The notes beneath the pieces are model-generated. The model searched no databases, was not told where the DNA came from, and saw only the letters and a list, made by a program, of their open reading frames with translations. Below, piece by piece: positions 1-8,662 of a stretch of DNA of 48,917 nucleotides. Position numbers and translations under genes: made by a program. Source of the DNA: Hyphomonas sp. (GTDB lineage Bacteria > Pseudomonadota > Alphaproteobacteria > Caulobacterales > Hyphomonadaceae); assembly GCF_016125515.1 (NCBI RefSeq), contig NZ_WGLO01000021.1:1-48917 (forward strand), in the 5' to 3' direction. Position 1 is the first letter of the stretch. Each line of letters begins with the position of its first letter.

Positions 1-132
1 CAGACCAGAGAGCCGCATGCCTCGATGACTGGACACATCGATACAACTTCCATCGACCCCATGGCGGCATTAAATATCAAACACCCATCAGTCGCCTCGC
101 CCTCGCCGGGGACAACCTGTTGAGAGTCCACA
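1..132 (+). mobile_element. Right end of an IS481-family insertion sequence (partial, cut by window edge)
   Basis: The bases up to about 132 encode the C-terminus of an IS481-type transposase. The likely element terminus is the stretch ending ...GAGAGTCCACA at 132; its reverse complement starts TGTGGACTCTC, fitting the TGT...ACA ends of this family. It is followed at 133-138 by ACTAGG, which matches the NCTAGN target pattern known for IS481 relatives. The left half of the element is outside the window, so the exact boundary and the target duplication cannot be confirmed. Confidence 0.7.
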
Positions 133-137
133 ACTAG
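3..137 (+). CDS. IS481-family transposase, C-terminal 44 residues (partial)
   Basis: Reading frame 3 is open from the window edge to a TAG at 135-137. The translation contains W-x2-RYNFHRPHGG, then PISRLALAGDN and a final LLRVHN. This is the characteristic tail of IS481-family DDE transposases (integrase core followed by a YNxxRPH segment, a PISRL segment and a terminal NLLRLH-like stretch). The catalytic DDE residues lie upstream, outside the window. The TAG stop appears to fall in the target-site sequence (ACTAGG, 133-138) rather than inside the element, so the host target may supply the stop codon. It is too short for full-length family assignment, but the motif order is distinctive. Confidence 0.82.
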   Translation, partial: DQRAACLDDWTHRYNFHRPHGGIKYQTPISRLALAGDNLLRVHN

Positions 138-267
138 GCGTTCGGCGCTCCCGGCTGCCTCAAGTGTTGCCGCAGTCTTGACGCTGAGCTCGTAATCCCG
201 CGGATTTGATGGGACCATTGCAAGGTTTTTGCGCTAGAAGCAGCCTGAAACCGGACCAGAATTCCTA
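138..267 (+). promoter_or_regulatory. Intergenic region upstream of coaBC with a weak promoter candidate
   Basis: This 130-bp gap separates the IS481 end from coaBC. GCTAGAAG at 233-240 resembles the alphaproteobacterial housekeeping -10 element (GCTANAWC), and TTGACG at 178-183 resembles a -35 but is too far upstream to pair with it. No clear Shine-Dalgarno sequence precedes the ATG at 268. The call rests only on resemblance. Confidence 0.3.
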
Positions 268-1494
268 ATGAACAGCCCGCGCATCCTGTTGATCATCGGC
301 GGCGGCATCGCCGCCTACAAAAGCCTTGAGCTGATCCGTGAACTCGGCCGGCGCGGCATCGCATCGCGCTGTATCCTGACCAAGGCCGGCTCTGAATTCG
401 TCACGCCGCTTTCGGTGTCGGCCTTGTCGGGCGAAAAAGTCTTCACCGAGCTGTTCGACCTCACCGATGAAACGGACATGGGCCATATCGAGCTCTCGCG
501 CTCGGCAGATCTGGTTGTTGTCTGCCCCGCGACTGCAGACCTGATGGCGAAGGCCGCCAATGGCCTCGCCAATGATCTCGCGTCCACCACGCTGCTCGCC
601 ACCGACAAGCCGGTGCTGATGGTGCCGGCGATGAACGTGCGGATGTGGGAACACGCGGCCACGAAGCGTAACGTCGCGCGGCTGCGCGCAGACGGTGTCC
701 AGGTGGTCGAGCCTGATGTCGGCCCGATGGCATGCGGCGAGTTCGGCCCGGGCCGGCTGCCGGAGGTGAGTGCCATCGTGCGCGCGGTCGAGACGGCGCT
801 GGCGCCGCCTTCGAAACGGCTGGAGGGAGTGCACGCCCTCGTGACTGCCGGGCCGACGCGCGAGCCGCTCGATCCTGTGCGCTACATCTCGAATCATTCT
901 TCCGGCAAACAGGGCTACGCGATTGCCGCAGCGTTTGCCGCTGAAGGCGCGCGCGTGACGCTCGTTTCGGGCCCGGTCGCCCTGAAGGCACCGGACGGTG
1001 TGACGTTCGTGCCGGTCGAAACCGCGCGCGACATGCTGAAAGCGTGCGAAGACGCGCTGCCGGCGGATGTGTTCATTTCAGTGGCGGCGGTGGCCGACTG
1101 GCGCCCGGTGAAAGCCGCGCCGAAAAAGCTCAAGCTGAAAGGTCAGGGCGACGCGCCGGCCATCCAGCTCGCGGAGAATCCGGACATCCTGCGAACGTTG
1201 AGCCACAAGCGCAAAGGCCGCCCCGGGTTGGTGATCGGCTTTGCCGCCGAGACGCATGATGTCGAGAAGCTCGCGGTCGAGAAACGCGTTCGTAAGGGCT
1301 GCGACTGGATCGTGGCGAACGACGTATCCGGCGACGTCATGGGCGGCGCCGAGAACGAAGTGTTGCTGATCACGCCAGCCGGCACCGAACGCTGGCCGCG
1401 CCTCGCCAAGGAAGACGTCTCCCGGCGCCTCGCAGCCCGTGTGGCTGATGCGCTGACGGGCCCCGACAACGGCTTCAGGCTGGCGGCGGAATAG
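268..1494 (+). CDS. coaBC: Bifunctional phosphopantothenoylcysteine decarboxylase/phosphopantothenate-cysteine ligase CoaBC
   Basis: Two successive steps of coenzyme A synthesis: the CoaB half joins cysteine to 4'-phosphopantothenate, and the CoaC half decarboxylates the product with FMN. The N-terminal flavoprotein half shows GGGIAAYK at 11-18, the catalytic His73 in [12 protein letters not shown] at 120-123 and the active-site Cys156 in [12 protein letters not shown]. The CoaB half begins near 188 with [15 protein letters not shown] at about 195-209 followed by SSGKQG, and has the NDVSG motif late in the chain. Its 408 aa are normal for the fused protein. The gene is followed 44 bp later by dut on the same strand, a frequent alphaproteobacterial pairing. 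Cytosolic. Confidence 0.97.
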   Translation: MNSPRILLIIGGGIAAYKSLELIRELGRRGIASRCILTKAGSEFVTPLSVSALSGEKVFTELFDLTDETDMGHIELSRSADLVVVCPATADLMAKAANGLANDLASTTLLATDKPVLMVPAMNVRMWEHAATKRNVARLRADGVQVVEPDVGPMACGEFGPGRLPEVSAIVRAVETALAPPSKRLEGVHALVTAGPTREPLDPVRYISNHSSGKQGYAIAAAFAAEGARVTLVSGPVALKAPDGVTFVPVETARDMLKACEDALPADVFISVAAVADWRPVKAAPKKLKLKGQGDAPAIQLAENPDILRTLSHKRKGRPGLVIGFAAETHDVEKLAVEKRVRKGCDWIVANDVSGDVMGGAENEVLLITPAGTERWPRLAKEDVSRRLAARVADALTGPDNGFRLAAE

Positions 1495-1538
1495 CCTGGC
1501 CGCTTGACTTAGGCGCAGAGTCTCCGCACCCGGAGACC

Positions 1539-1994
1539 ATGAGCATCATCACCGTCCAGGTTCGCCCTCTGCCGCATTTCGAAGGGCTTCAATTGCCCGC
1601 CTATGAGACGTCCGGTTCTGCCGGAATGGACGTGCGCGCCGCTGTGCCGGCGGCTGAGCCTATGGTGCTGAAGCCCGGCGAGCGCGCCATGGTGCCGACG
1701 GGTCTCTCGGTCGCCATACCGGAAGGTTTTGAGATCCAGGTCCGCCCGCGCTCCGGTCTTGCGGCGAAGCATGGCCTGACCTGTCTCAACACGCCGGGCA
1801 CGATCGACAGTGATTATCGCGGCGAAATCAAGGTGATCCTGATCAACCTGAGCCAGGAGGCGTTCACGATCCAGCGCGGCGAACGCATTGCACAGCTGGT
1901 GCTGGCTCCGGTGACCCGCCTCGCCTGGCAGCAGGTCGAAACGCTCGATGAAACGGTGCGCGGCGCCGGTGGGTTCGGCTCCACGGGCCGCTGA
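1539..1994 (+). CDS. dut: Deoxyuridine 5'-triphosphate nucleotidohydrolase (dUTPase)
   Basis: Hydrolyses dUTP to dUMP and pyrophosphate, keeping uracil out of DNA and feeding dTMP synthesis. All five trimeric-dUTPase motifs are visible: AGMDVRA (28-34), PRSGLA (70-75), [13 protein letters not shown] (84-96, with the catalytic Asp), RGERIAQ (113-119) and the C-terminal glycine-rich arm [10 protein letters not shown] (142-151). The length of 151 aa is standard. The ATG at 1539 is the only start giving a full N-terminus. It lies directly behind coaBC and is probably co-transcribed with it. Confidence 0.97.
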   Translation: MSIITVQVRPLPHFEGLQLPAYETSGSAGMDVRAAVPAAEPMVLKPGERAMVPTGLSVAIPEGFEIQVRPRSGLAAKHGLTCLNTPGTIDSDYRGEIKVILINLSQEAFTIQRGERIAQLVLAPVTRLAWQQVETLDETVRGAGGFGSTGR

Positions 1995-2041
1995 CCCCAA
2001 AAAAAATGGACGAGCCACTTGCGTGGTCGTCAAACCTCCCA

Positions 2042-2058
2042 ATATTGATATTCGATAT
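2042..2058. promoter_or_regulatory. AT-rich inverted repeat upstream of the first pspB-like gene (possible operator)
   Basis: ATATTGA (2042-2048) and TCGATAT (2052-2058) are inverted repeats with one mismatch around a 3-nt spacer. They stand out as AT-rich in a GC-rich region and lie 16 bp before the start codon, just ahead of the ribosome-binding site AAGGGAGGAA (2061-2070). The position suits a repressor site, but no cognate regulator is visible nearby. Confidence 0.35.
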
Positions 2059-2073
2059 GTAAGGGAGGAAGCC

Positions 2074-2286
2074 ATGAGTTCATTCTGGCCCGTCTTCGGA
2101 ATCATCGCGTTCATCTGGATGATGACACGCCATCGCCGACGCCATTACGCGATGCCGAGGCGCGAAGGACCTGATCCGCGAGATGAGCAGATCGCGCGGC
2201 TGACCGAACGTGTGCGCACGCTGGAGCGGATCATCACCGACAATGACTGGCAGCTGCGTCGCGACATCGACGGGCTTGGCCGGTGA
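2074..2286 (+). CDS. PspB-like small membrane protein (copy 1)
   Basis: 70 aa. The N-terminal hydrophobic segment (WPVFGIIAFIWMM, about 4-16) is followed by a basic stretch (RHRRRH) and a predicted coiled-coil helix with RVRTLERIITD. This is the architecture of phage-shock protein B: one membrane helix plus a leucine-heptad cytoplasmic helix that in enterobacteria relays envelope stress to PspA. The ATG at 2074 was chosen because AAGGGAGG precedes it; longer in-frame starts run back into dut. A second gene of the same design follows 62 bp downstream. No pspA, pspC or pspF is seen in the window, so the stress role is inferred from family only. Confidence 0.75.
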   Translation: MSSFWPVFGIIAFIWMMTRHRRRHYAMPRREGPDPRDEQIARLTERVRTLERIITDNDWQLRRDIDGLGR

Positions 2287-2348
2287 CACTGGCCCCGGAC
2301 CACTTCCCGGTTTACACTCAACACTAAACGCGCAGCAGGAGGCGTCTC

Positions 2349-2579
2349 ATGGATGTTTTTACAATGGTCGTCATCATCGTCGCGCTCGGCGTCGGATCGA
2401 CGATCCTGAAAACCTATCTTGAAACCCGCGCGGCCCAGCCGCGCTCGGTCGCGGACGAGACAGAGCTTGCCGCGATGCGCGAGGATATCAAGCGCCTGAA
2501 AGACCGCGTGCGCACGCTGGAGACCATCGTGACGGACAAGGACCGGGCGCTTTCGGAAGAGATCCGCAAGCTCGCCTGA
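2349..2579 (+). CDS. PspB-like small membrane protein (copy 2)
   Basis: 76 aa, paralogous to the preceding gene. It has an N-terminal membrane helix (VFTMVVIIVALGVGSTIL) and then a charged coiled coil that shares RVRTLE-x-I-x-TD with copy 1. AGCAGGAGGCG provides a strong ribosome-binding site just before the ATG. The tandem arrangement suggests that the two proteins form a hetero-oligomer or have partly redundant roles in an envelope-stress response; that is inference. The two are most similar in the coiled coil and differ in the membrane segment. Confidence 0.75.
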   Translation: MDVFTMVVIIVALGVGSTILKTYLETRAAQPRSVADETELAAMREDIKRLKDRVRTLETIVTDKDRALSEEIRKLA

Positions 2580-2698
2580 CGCGGTCTGACTCTGCGTAAT
2601 TTGTTGCGCCGGCGGGAGCGTTGCAGCGCGTTCATTCAGATAACGCGCTCCGCGGCTGGGGTAACGCGCACGTATCCGCGTCAGCCCGATATCCCTTC

Positions 2699-4045
2699 CT
2701 ACAACAACTGGTCTTCGTCCTTTCGGAATTTCGCAAGCAGGTAGTTCGGCGTGTCTTCGATCGGATCGAGCGGACCGAAGGCGAAGGCATCGCGGTCCAG
2801 CACCAGATCGCGCGGCCTCAGGGCCCGCGAAATCTCCAAACCGTCCAGCGTGCGCGCGCGCGAGAAGGCGACATAGGCCTGTCCGTGGGCGAACATTCCT
2901 GAATCGAAGTCGATATAGACGTTGTCGAGCGTCAGGCCCTGCGCCTTGTGGATCGTGACGGCGTAGGCGAGGCGCAGCGGCATCTGCTTGAACGTGCCCA
3001 CGACTTCGCGCTTCACCTTCTTCGTTTCCATCTCGAAGTCGTAGCGGTATTTTTCCCAGGCGGCCGGCTCGATCTCGTAGACACGTCCGGCGATCTTCAC
3101 GATCACGCTCTTGCCGCCGAAGCCTTCCACATGTGCCAGTGAGCCGTTGACCCAACGGCCTTCCGGATCGTTGCGGATCAGCATTACGCGCGCGCCGACC
3201 TTCAGTTCAAGGTCAGACTCGGTGGGAAAACTCTTGTCGTCGAACTGGCCCTGAACATCGGCGCGGAAAATCTTCGACTCGCCTTTCAGATCCGCCAGGC
3301 GGGATTGGTTGATGCGGAACGCGTTTGCATTGTTCGGGGTGAGAACGACATGAGTTTCCGACGCATCGGCTGCGCTGCGTGTCGACACGAGCCGCGCCAG
3401 CGTTGCCTCGTCATTGGGCGTGACACGTCCCGTGCGAAGCGCGCCGAGCAGCGCCAGGAACCGAGGGTCTTCCTGGCGGAACACGTGTTTCAGCGCCAGC
3501 AGCGAGAATTCGCCGTCACGGAACGCCGGTGCATTGAAGAAATAGCCGCCACCAAAACGTTCCTGCAGGATCGGGCCCTCCTGCGATGATATCACAGGCG
3601 GCAGCTGGTGCAGGTCGCCGGACAGGATCATCCGTACGCCGCCGAACGGGCGTTTGGATCCGCGGTTCAGCTTCAGGCTCCGGTCTATCGCGTCCAGCAT
3701 GTCGGCGCGCACCATTGAGATCTCGTCGATCACCACTGTGTTCACCGCGCGCACAACGCGGGCATTCGGCAGTCGTCGCACATCCTGCGGCTCGATCAGA
3801 CGTGGCGGCAGTTTGAAGAAGGAATGGATGGTCTGGCCGCCCGCGTTCATCGCCGCAACGCCGGTCGGCGCAACGATCACAGCCTTTTCCCCGGCTTCGG
3901 CCAGGAATTTGCGAAGCAGGGTCGTCTTGCCGGTGCCGGCGCGCCCGGTGAGGAAGAGGTTGCCCTGTGCGCCTGCGCCGCGCGCCACCCACTCGGCCGG
4001 CGCCGCATAGATGGACTCAGGCGTAGGGGGCATCTTCCGGGGCAA
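2699..4045 (-). CDS. Pif1/RecD-like ATP-dependent DNA helicase
   Basis: SF1B-type helicase of 448 aa. Walker A is GRAGTGKTT (34-42), followed by APTGVAAMNAGGQTIHSFF (59-77, the Pif1-type motif Ia region). Walker B is VIDEISMV (105-112, Asp-Glu 107-108), and GDLHQLPPV forms motif III. The C-terminal motifs include TIHKAQGLTLDNVYID (from 364) and the motif VI segment YVAFSRAR. This is the compact bacterial Pif1 form, without accessory domains, likely moving 5'-3' on DNA and unwinding G4 or stalled-fork structures. It is convergent with the psp genes. The next gene upstream on the same strand ends 2 bp away, so the two are probably co-transcribed. Confidence 0.9.
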   Translation of the reverse strand: MPRKMPPTPESIYAAPAEWVARGAGAQGNLFLTGRAGTGKTTLLRKFLAEAGEKAVIVAPTGVAAMNAGGQTIHSFFKLPPRLIEPQDVRRLPNARVVRAVNTVVIDEISMVRADMLDAIDRSLKLNRGSKRPFGGVRMILSGDLHQLPPVISSQEGPILQERFGGGYFFNAPAFRDGEFSLLALKHVFRQEDPRFLALLGALRTGRVTPNDEATLARLVSTRSAADASETHVVLTPNNANAFRINQSRLADLKGESKIFRADVQGQFDDKSFPTESDLELKVGARVMLIRNDPEGRWVNGSLAHVEGFGGKSVIVKIAGRVYEIEPAAWEKYRYDFEMETKKVKREVVGTFKQMPLRLAYAVTIHKAQGLTLDNVYIDFDSGMFAHGQAYVAFSRARTLDGLEISRALRPRDLVLDRDAFAFGPLDPIEDTPNYLLAKFRKDEDQLL

Positions 4046-4047
4046 GC

Positions 4048-4500
4048 TCAGGGGCTGACAAGGCGCATCTGGCGCGCCTTGCCGGTTGTCGATGTACTCG
4101 CGACAACCTGCCAGCCCAGCGCTTCATAAGCGCGGCGCGCGCCCATGTTTTCGGCGTCCACATCCAGGCTCAGCGGCCCGGTGGCCTGCTGGCGCGCCAC
4201 TTCGAGCAGCCCGCGGGCGACGCCGCAGAAGCGCCAGTCACGATCCACAAACAAATGGTCAATGTAATCCTGCGGCATCTGCAGGGACAGGAAGCCCACG
4301 ATGCCGGCATCGGGTTCTTCCGCCACCCAGGCGCTCTGCGGGTCCAGGGCGCGCCGCAGGATGATATACTGGCCGCGATTACGCGTGCGCCACGGCATAT
4401 CCTTCAGGCAATCGCGGAAAATCGACAAGCAGGGGCCAGCATCCGCTGTTTCAAACGGCCTGATATTCCATCCGGCGCCAGCATGCTTGTACATGATCAC
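4048..4500 (-). CDS. GNAT-family N-acetyltransferase
   Basis: 150 aa with the GCN5-related acetyltransferase layout. The N-terminal strand is NIRPFETADAGPCLSIFRDCL, the central strands include GIVGFLSLQ, and the segment DHLFVDRDWRFCGVARGLLEVAR corresponds to the acetyl-CoA pyrophosphate loop (motif A), although the usual R/QxxGxG/A appears as RFCGVA. The C-terminus has LSLDVDAENMGARRAYEALGWQVV, typical of motif B with an N-x-A-x-x-x-Y/ALGF-like element. The substrate is unknown. It lies 2 bp upstream of the Pif1-like helicase gene. Confidence 0.85.
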   Translation of the reverse strand: MIMYKHAGAGWNIRPFETADAGPCLSIFRDCLKDMPWRTRNRGQYIILRRALDPQSAWVAEEPDAGIVGFLSLQMPQDYIDHLFVDRDWRFCGVARGLLEVARQQATGPLSLDVDAENMGARRAYEALGWQVVASTSTTGKARQMRLVSP

Positions 4501-4549
4501 CAGAGTAAGGTGCGGCGCTCGCGGCGTCCAGCCGAAAGCCGCTTGAATG

Positions 4550-5773
4550 TCAGTCGGCCGTGCAAGGCTTCAACGTGACGCCGCCGCTTCCGTTGATCGA
4601 CTGCATGAGTCCCATCATGACGAAATTGTCGAACAACGTATCCGACACGACCGTCCTGGCATCTGCCATGGCCGCATCTTTCATCGGCGCTGGCAGGTCT
4701 TGCGATTCGATGCTGTCCATGATCGCATTGCTGAGCGTGTTCACCTGACCTGCGCCGTTGCGGGCCGATTCCTCGTCCCACTCGCCGCCATTCTCGGCGA
4801 GGACCATGTAAGGTGGGTTGTCGCTCGCATACATCATGCTTCGAAACAGCAGCACCCAGCCGACACGCTCGGGCATCCCGAGGCGGAATTTCTCCACGAA
4901 TTTCACCTCTTGCGTCATCGCGCCGAACGTATCGTCCGTCACCCTTGTTTTCGTCAGCGCATCGCCCACCTTCACTGCCAGCGCGTTGGGCCCGCAGGTG
5001 TCATCGCCAAAGACGCTGAATTTCGAAAGGTCGCCCACAGCGGCCTCGAAGTCGCGCTGTTCGTTGATCTTCTCGGCTGCGACAGCCTTGCCGAAGGCTT
5101 CGGTCGTCTCAATCATTACCTTCACGGTCGGCGCGGCACCTTCCAGTTCCGGCGGCACCTGCCTGCACGCCTTACCGTTTGAGGGACGCTCCCGGCAGGC
5201 CAGTGTGATCGTCTTGTCGGCCAAGGTCTCCAGTGGATTGCCGACTTCCCAATACCCGTAGCCCTTGAACTCGCGGATATGCGCGATCTCCTTGTCGAGC
5301 GCCGCGCGCTCTTCCGGCGTGTAGCGGAACACGTCGCCCCAACGCAGGCTACCCAGCACGTCGACATGCGCGATCATGCGCCAGTACTGGTCCATCACGA
5401 ACATTGTGATCTGGTGCTGTTGGGGCTGGTCTTTGCCATCCGGTTGCTTGCAGGAAAAAGAGCTGACGCTCGCCGCCGCCTGTTCCAGCGCCGTATCGAC
5501 CTGGCCGCGAACTTCGGGCGCCACCATCGCCTTCAGATCCGCCGCCTTGATCTTCAGCATCGACTCCGAGGCCAGCACGTACGTGGGGTCAGTCCAGTTG
5601 CACTTCTTCGCCGCGGCCGTGATCTGCGCCACATTCGCAAGCTCGGCGAGGATCGCGTTGGGGTCGGCCGGAGGTGGCGCAGGTGCGCGCGGATCGGCGC
5701 CTTGCGCCTGGACCCCCGCCGCCAACACTGAGAAAAGCGCTCCAAGAATGGCCGGTCGAGCCTGTCTGCGCAT
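4550..5773 (-). CDS. Secreted hypothetical protein with six conserved-looking cysteines
   Basis: 407 aa from the chosen start. The N-terminus is a signal peptide (basic RRQARP, then the hydrophobic ILGALFSVLAAG, with likely cleavage after VQA-QGA), so it should be periplasmic or secreted. The ATG at 5773 was preferred over the upstream one at 5821 because it places the signal peptide at the terminus. After cleavage six cysteines remain (in KKCNW, SFSCK, LACRE, KACRQ, DTCGP and KPCTA), an even number suggesting disulfides. The family is not recognised. The body is rich in charged helices with no enzyme motif that I can identify. Confidence 0.7.
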   Translation of the reverse strand: MRRQARPAILGALFSVLAAGVQAQGADPRAPAPPPADPNAILAELANVAQITAAAKKCNWTDPTYVLASESMLKIKAADLKAMVAPEVRGQVDTALEQAAASVSSFSCKQPDGKDQPQQHQITMFVMDQYWRMIAHVDVLGSLRWGDVFRYTPEERAALDKEIAHIREFKGYGYWEVGNPLETLADKTITLACRERPSNGKACRQVPPELEGAAPTVKVMIETTEAFGKAVAAEKINEQRDFEAAVGDLSKFSVFGDDTCGPNALAVKVGDALTKTRVTDDTFGAMTQEVKFVEKFRLGMPERVGWVLLFRSMMYASDNPPYMVLAENGGEWDEESARNGAGQVNTLSNAIMDSIESQDLPAPMKDAAMADARTVVSDTLFDNFVMMGLMQSINGSGGVTLKPCTAD

Positions 5774-5868
5774 CGTTTTAGCCCCTTCATTGCGCCCAGC
5801 CCGAGTAGGGCCGTGATTCACGGCCTTTATCCAGCGCGGATCGAAGAGTCTTGCATGCCCCCGAGGGG

Positions 5869-7272
5869 TTACATCTGCATGGCCCAGCCTTCGACCGCCA
5901 TGGCGGCCTGGCGCACGGCTTCGGAGAGGGTGGGGTGGGCATGGCTTGTGCGGGCGATGTCCTCGGAGGCGGCGCCGAACTCCATCGCGACACAGATTTC
6001 GGCGATCATTTCGCCGACGCCGGTGCCGATCATATGCGCGCCGAGGATCTTGTCGGTGCCTTTTTCGGTGAGGATTTTCACGAAGCCGAGCGTCTGGTGG
6101 TTCGTCCGAGCCCGCGAGTTGGCCATGAACGGGAACTTTCCCTTGGCATAGTCGACGCCGGCGGCTTTCAGCTCTTCCTCGTTCTTGCCGACCCAGGCCA
6201 TTTCCGGGTTCGTGTACACCACGCTGGGCACAAGATTGTAATCGACATGGCCTGCCTTGCCGGCGATCAGCTCAGCCACCGCCGTGCCGTCATCCTCGGC
6301 CTTGTGAGCCAGCATCGGGCCCGGGATACAGTCGCCGACCGCCCAGACGCCGTCGGTCACCTTGAAGTGGTCGGTGACTTCGATCACGCCGCGCTTGTCG
6401 GTCTTGCCGCCCACATTCTCGAGGCCAAGGCCGTCCGTGTACGGCTTGCGTCCGATCGCCACGATCACGACGTCCGCGTCCAGTGTTTCTGTGTCGCCGC
6501 CCTTGGCCGGCTCGATGTTCACTTTCAGCTTGGACTTGGTCTTCTCCACGCCCGTCACCTTGGTGCCGAGCTTGAAAGTCAGGCCCTGTTTCTTGAAGAT
6601 GCGCTCTGCGTCCTTGGCGACTTCGGCGTCGGCGGGAGGCAGGATACGGTCGAGGTATTCCACCACGGTGACTTCGGAGCCGAGACGCGCCCAGACCGAG
6701 CCCATTTCGAGCCCGATCACACCCGCACCGATCAGTACCAGCTTCTTCGGAACGGCCTTCAGGCTGAGCGCACCGGTGTTCGACACGATCCGCTCTTCAT
6801 CGATTTCTATGCCGGGCAGGGTGGTGGGTTCGGACCCGGTCGCGATGACGATATTCTTCGTTTCGAGAACCTGCTTGCCGCCTTCGGTCAGTTCGACCTC
6901 GACCTTGCCCTTGCCGAGGATTTTTCCGCGGCCTTTCAGATAATCGACCTTGTTCTTCTTGAAGAGGAATTCGATGCCTTTGGTCAGGCCTTCCACGGCG
7001 TCGGCCTTCTGGGCCATCATCTGGGTCAGGTCGAGTTCGACTTTTCCGGTCTTGATCCCGAGGCTGGCGAACTCGTTCTGCGCCGCGTCGAACAGGTGGG
7101 AGGCGTGCAGCAGGGCTTTCGAGGGGATGCAGCCGACATTCAGGCAGGTGCCGCCCAGCTTGCCGCGCGACTCGATGCAGACAACCTTCAGGCCGAGCTG
7201 CCCGGCGCGGATTGCGCAGTTGTAGCCACCGGGGCCGCCGCCGATGATGACGACGTCATAAATGTCTGCCAT
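5869..7272 (-). CDS. lpdA: Dihydrolipoyl dehydrogenase (E3 component)
   Basis: Flavoenzyme that reoxidises dihydrolipoamide in the pyruvate, 2-oxoglutarate and branched-chain dehydrogenase complexes, reducing NAD+. FAD-binding GGGPGGY lies at 11-17, the redox disulfide is in [13 protein letters not shown] (Cys43/Cys48), a second Rossmann segment is [14 protein letters not shown], and the C-terminal catalytic base is in HAHPTLSE (444-451). The length of 467 aa is standard. E1 and E2 genes are not adjacent here, so the E3 is probably shared by several complexes or belongs to a distant operon. Two unrelated membrane-protein genes lie upstream on the same strand. Confidence 0.97.
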   Translation of the reverse strand: MADIYDVVIIGGGPGGYNCAIRAGQLGLKVVCIESRGKLGGTCLNVGCIPSKALLHASHLFDAAQNEFASLGIKTGKVELDLTQMMAQKADAVEGLTKGIEFLFKKNKVDYLKGRGKILGKGKVEVELTEGGKQVLETKNIVIATGSEPTTLPGIEIDEERIVSNTGALSLKAVPKKLVLIGAGVIGLEMGSVWARLGSEVTVVEYLDRILPPADAEVAKDAERIFKKQGLTFKLGTKVTGVEKTKSKLKVNIEPAKGGDTETLDADVVIVAIGRKPYTDGLGLENVGGKTDKRGVIEVTDHFKVTDGVWAVGDCIPGPMLAHKAEDDGTAVAELIAGKAGHVDYNLVPSVVYTNPEMAWVGKNEEELKAAGVDYAKGKFPFMANSRARTNHQTLGFVKILTEKGTDKILGAHMIGTGVGEMIAEICVAMEFGAASEDIARTSHAHPTLSEAVRQAAMAVEGWAMQM

Positions 7273-7368
7273 GGGAATTAATTCCTTCGCTCAGGAGGCC
7301 GATTCAATCGTGCCGCATACCTATGCATTCCAGCATCGAAATCAATCCGCAGGGAGCGGATTCTGGAC

Positions 7369-7731
7369 CTAGCCGCGCTTCGTGAAGAGGAGGACGCAGG
7401 CCAGTGCAATCAGGAGGCTGCCGAACACGAGTTCGTCCATCCACAGGCTGGAATCGCTGCCCATGCCGGCCATCAGGCCGCCCAGTGCGGCGAAGAGGAT
7501 CGCACCGATCAGGCCGGTCACGCCGCCCCCGCGAACGTTCAGCGCCGCTAGCAGTCCGCCAGCGAGCGCGAGCCCGGTAGATACGAGGCGCCAGAGGCTC
7601 GTCGGGGGTTGCAGCAGGGCGTCATCCAGCGGACTGCCCCGGCTGGTGATGATCAGCACGGCCGACAGGCCTTGCCAGAACAGCCAGGCGGCCAGAAGGG
7701 CGAGTGCGATGGCGGCAATCCTGCGGATCAT
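7369..7731 (-). CDS. Small hypothetical membrane protein (120 aa)
   Basis: About four hydrophobic segments are visible: IAAIALALLAAWLFWQGL near the start, LVSTGLALAGGLLAAL, LIGAILFAALGGLMAG and LVFGSLLIALACVLLF near the end. There are no charged catalytic motifs and no recognised family. It begins at the ATG near 7731 and ends 96 bp before lpdA on the same strand. The GC bias and codon use match neighbouring genes, which supports it as real coding sequence, but the function is unknown. Confidence 0.65.
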   Translation of the reverse strand: MIRRIAAIALALLAAWLFWQGLSAVLIITSRGSPLDDALLQPPTSLWRLVSTGLALAGGLLAALNVRGGGVTGLIGAILFAALGGLMAGMGSDSSLWMDELVFGSLLIALACVLLFTKRG

Positions 7732-7818
7732 GTGTGTTCCCTCCCCGGAACGATGTGCGTCATGCGATTGCTAGGCCGTTGCGGGCGGGCCTGCAACCGT
7801 CGCCGCAGGAAGGGGATG

Positions 7819-8469
7819 TCAGGCGGCTTCGTCCTGCTCTTCGCCGCGCAGTGCGGCGAGACGGGCGGCACGCAGGGCATTGCGCCGTTTGGCCTGAGCA
7901 ATGAACATCGCGCGCTGTCGCTGCACCACGATGTCGGGAACGAACAGCGGCGGCTGTTTCTTCTTCGGCGGTTTGACCTTTTCGGCGCGCATCCGGGCGG
8001 GCCGCACGACAGGGACTTCGTCCTCGTCTTCCACTTCGACATATTCTTGCGGCGGACGCTTGCGCAGCTCCCAGACCGCGATGAACAGGAGCACAGCGCC
8101 GCCCATCAGGCCCGCCATTGCGCCTTCGCCGACGCTCGGGTCTTCCCACCAATTGGCGTCGAAATGCACCAGGAATACGGACGGAACCGAAAAGGCGAGC
8201 GCAAACAGGTACCAGGCCACGGCGCCGCCTTTGCGGGCCGCGATGATCGCGCCGGCCGCGTAATAGCCGAGCGCCGCGAACAGATAGGCGCTGCCATGGG
8301 CAATGCCGAGTTCGCGCCAGTTCAGACCGCTGAGACCGTTGGCCACGTCATCTCGCATGATCCAGCCCATGACCATCACGATCGACGGCCAGCGCACGGC
8401 GGTCAGGGCGCCGAAGGCGAAGGCGATCGCATAGACCGTCAGGAGGATGGCTATCAAGCGGCGCGGCAT
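7819..8469 (-). CDS. Hypothetical membrane protein with basic C-terminal tail
   Basis: 216 aa. The N-terminal half has about four membrane helices (LIAILLTVYAIAFAFGAL; GSAYLFAALGYYAAGAIIAA; AWYLFALAFSVPSVFLVHF; GLMGGAVLLFIAVWEL). The C-terminal roughly 90 residues are soluble and charged, with a proline/lysine stretch (KVKPPKKKQPP) and an alanine/arginine-rich helix ending EEQDEAA. The tail probably faces the cytoplasm. It is not assigned to a family. It sits 87 bp upstream of the 120-aa membrane protein gene on the same strand and may be transcribed with it. Confidence 0.65.
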   Translation of the reverse strand: MPRRLIAILLTVYAIAFAFGALTAVRWPSIVMVMGWIMRDDVANGLSGLNWRELGIAHGSAYLFAALGYYAAGAIIAARKGGAVAWYLFALAFSVPSVFLVHFDANWWEDPSVGEGAMAGLMGGAVLLFIAVWELRKRPPQEYVEVEDEDEVPVVRPARMRAEKVKPPKKKQPPLFVPDIVVQRQRAMFIAQAKRRNALRAARLAALRGEEQDEAA

Positions 8470-8662
8470 CCGGAAGAGCTACCACGCGCGTGGTGAGCGC
8501 CCGCTGAATCCCGTCGGTGAAATTTCACCGATCCGGCTTTTCCAGCGGTCCAAATTCGCAGCATGAACCTTATCGATACCTCGCGCCGCGACGGATGCCG
8601 CCGGCGCGCGATCTGCGTACGCGGGCGGCGCTCCGGCGGGCGTGGAGCAGGGGTACTCCGGA

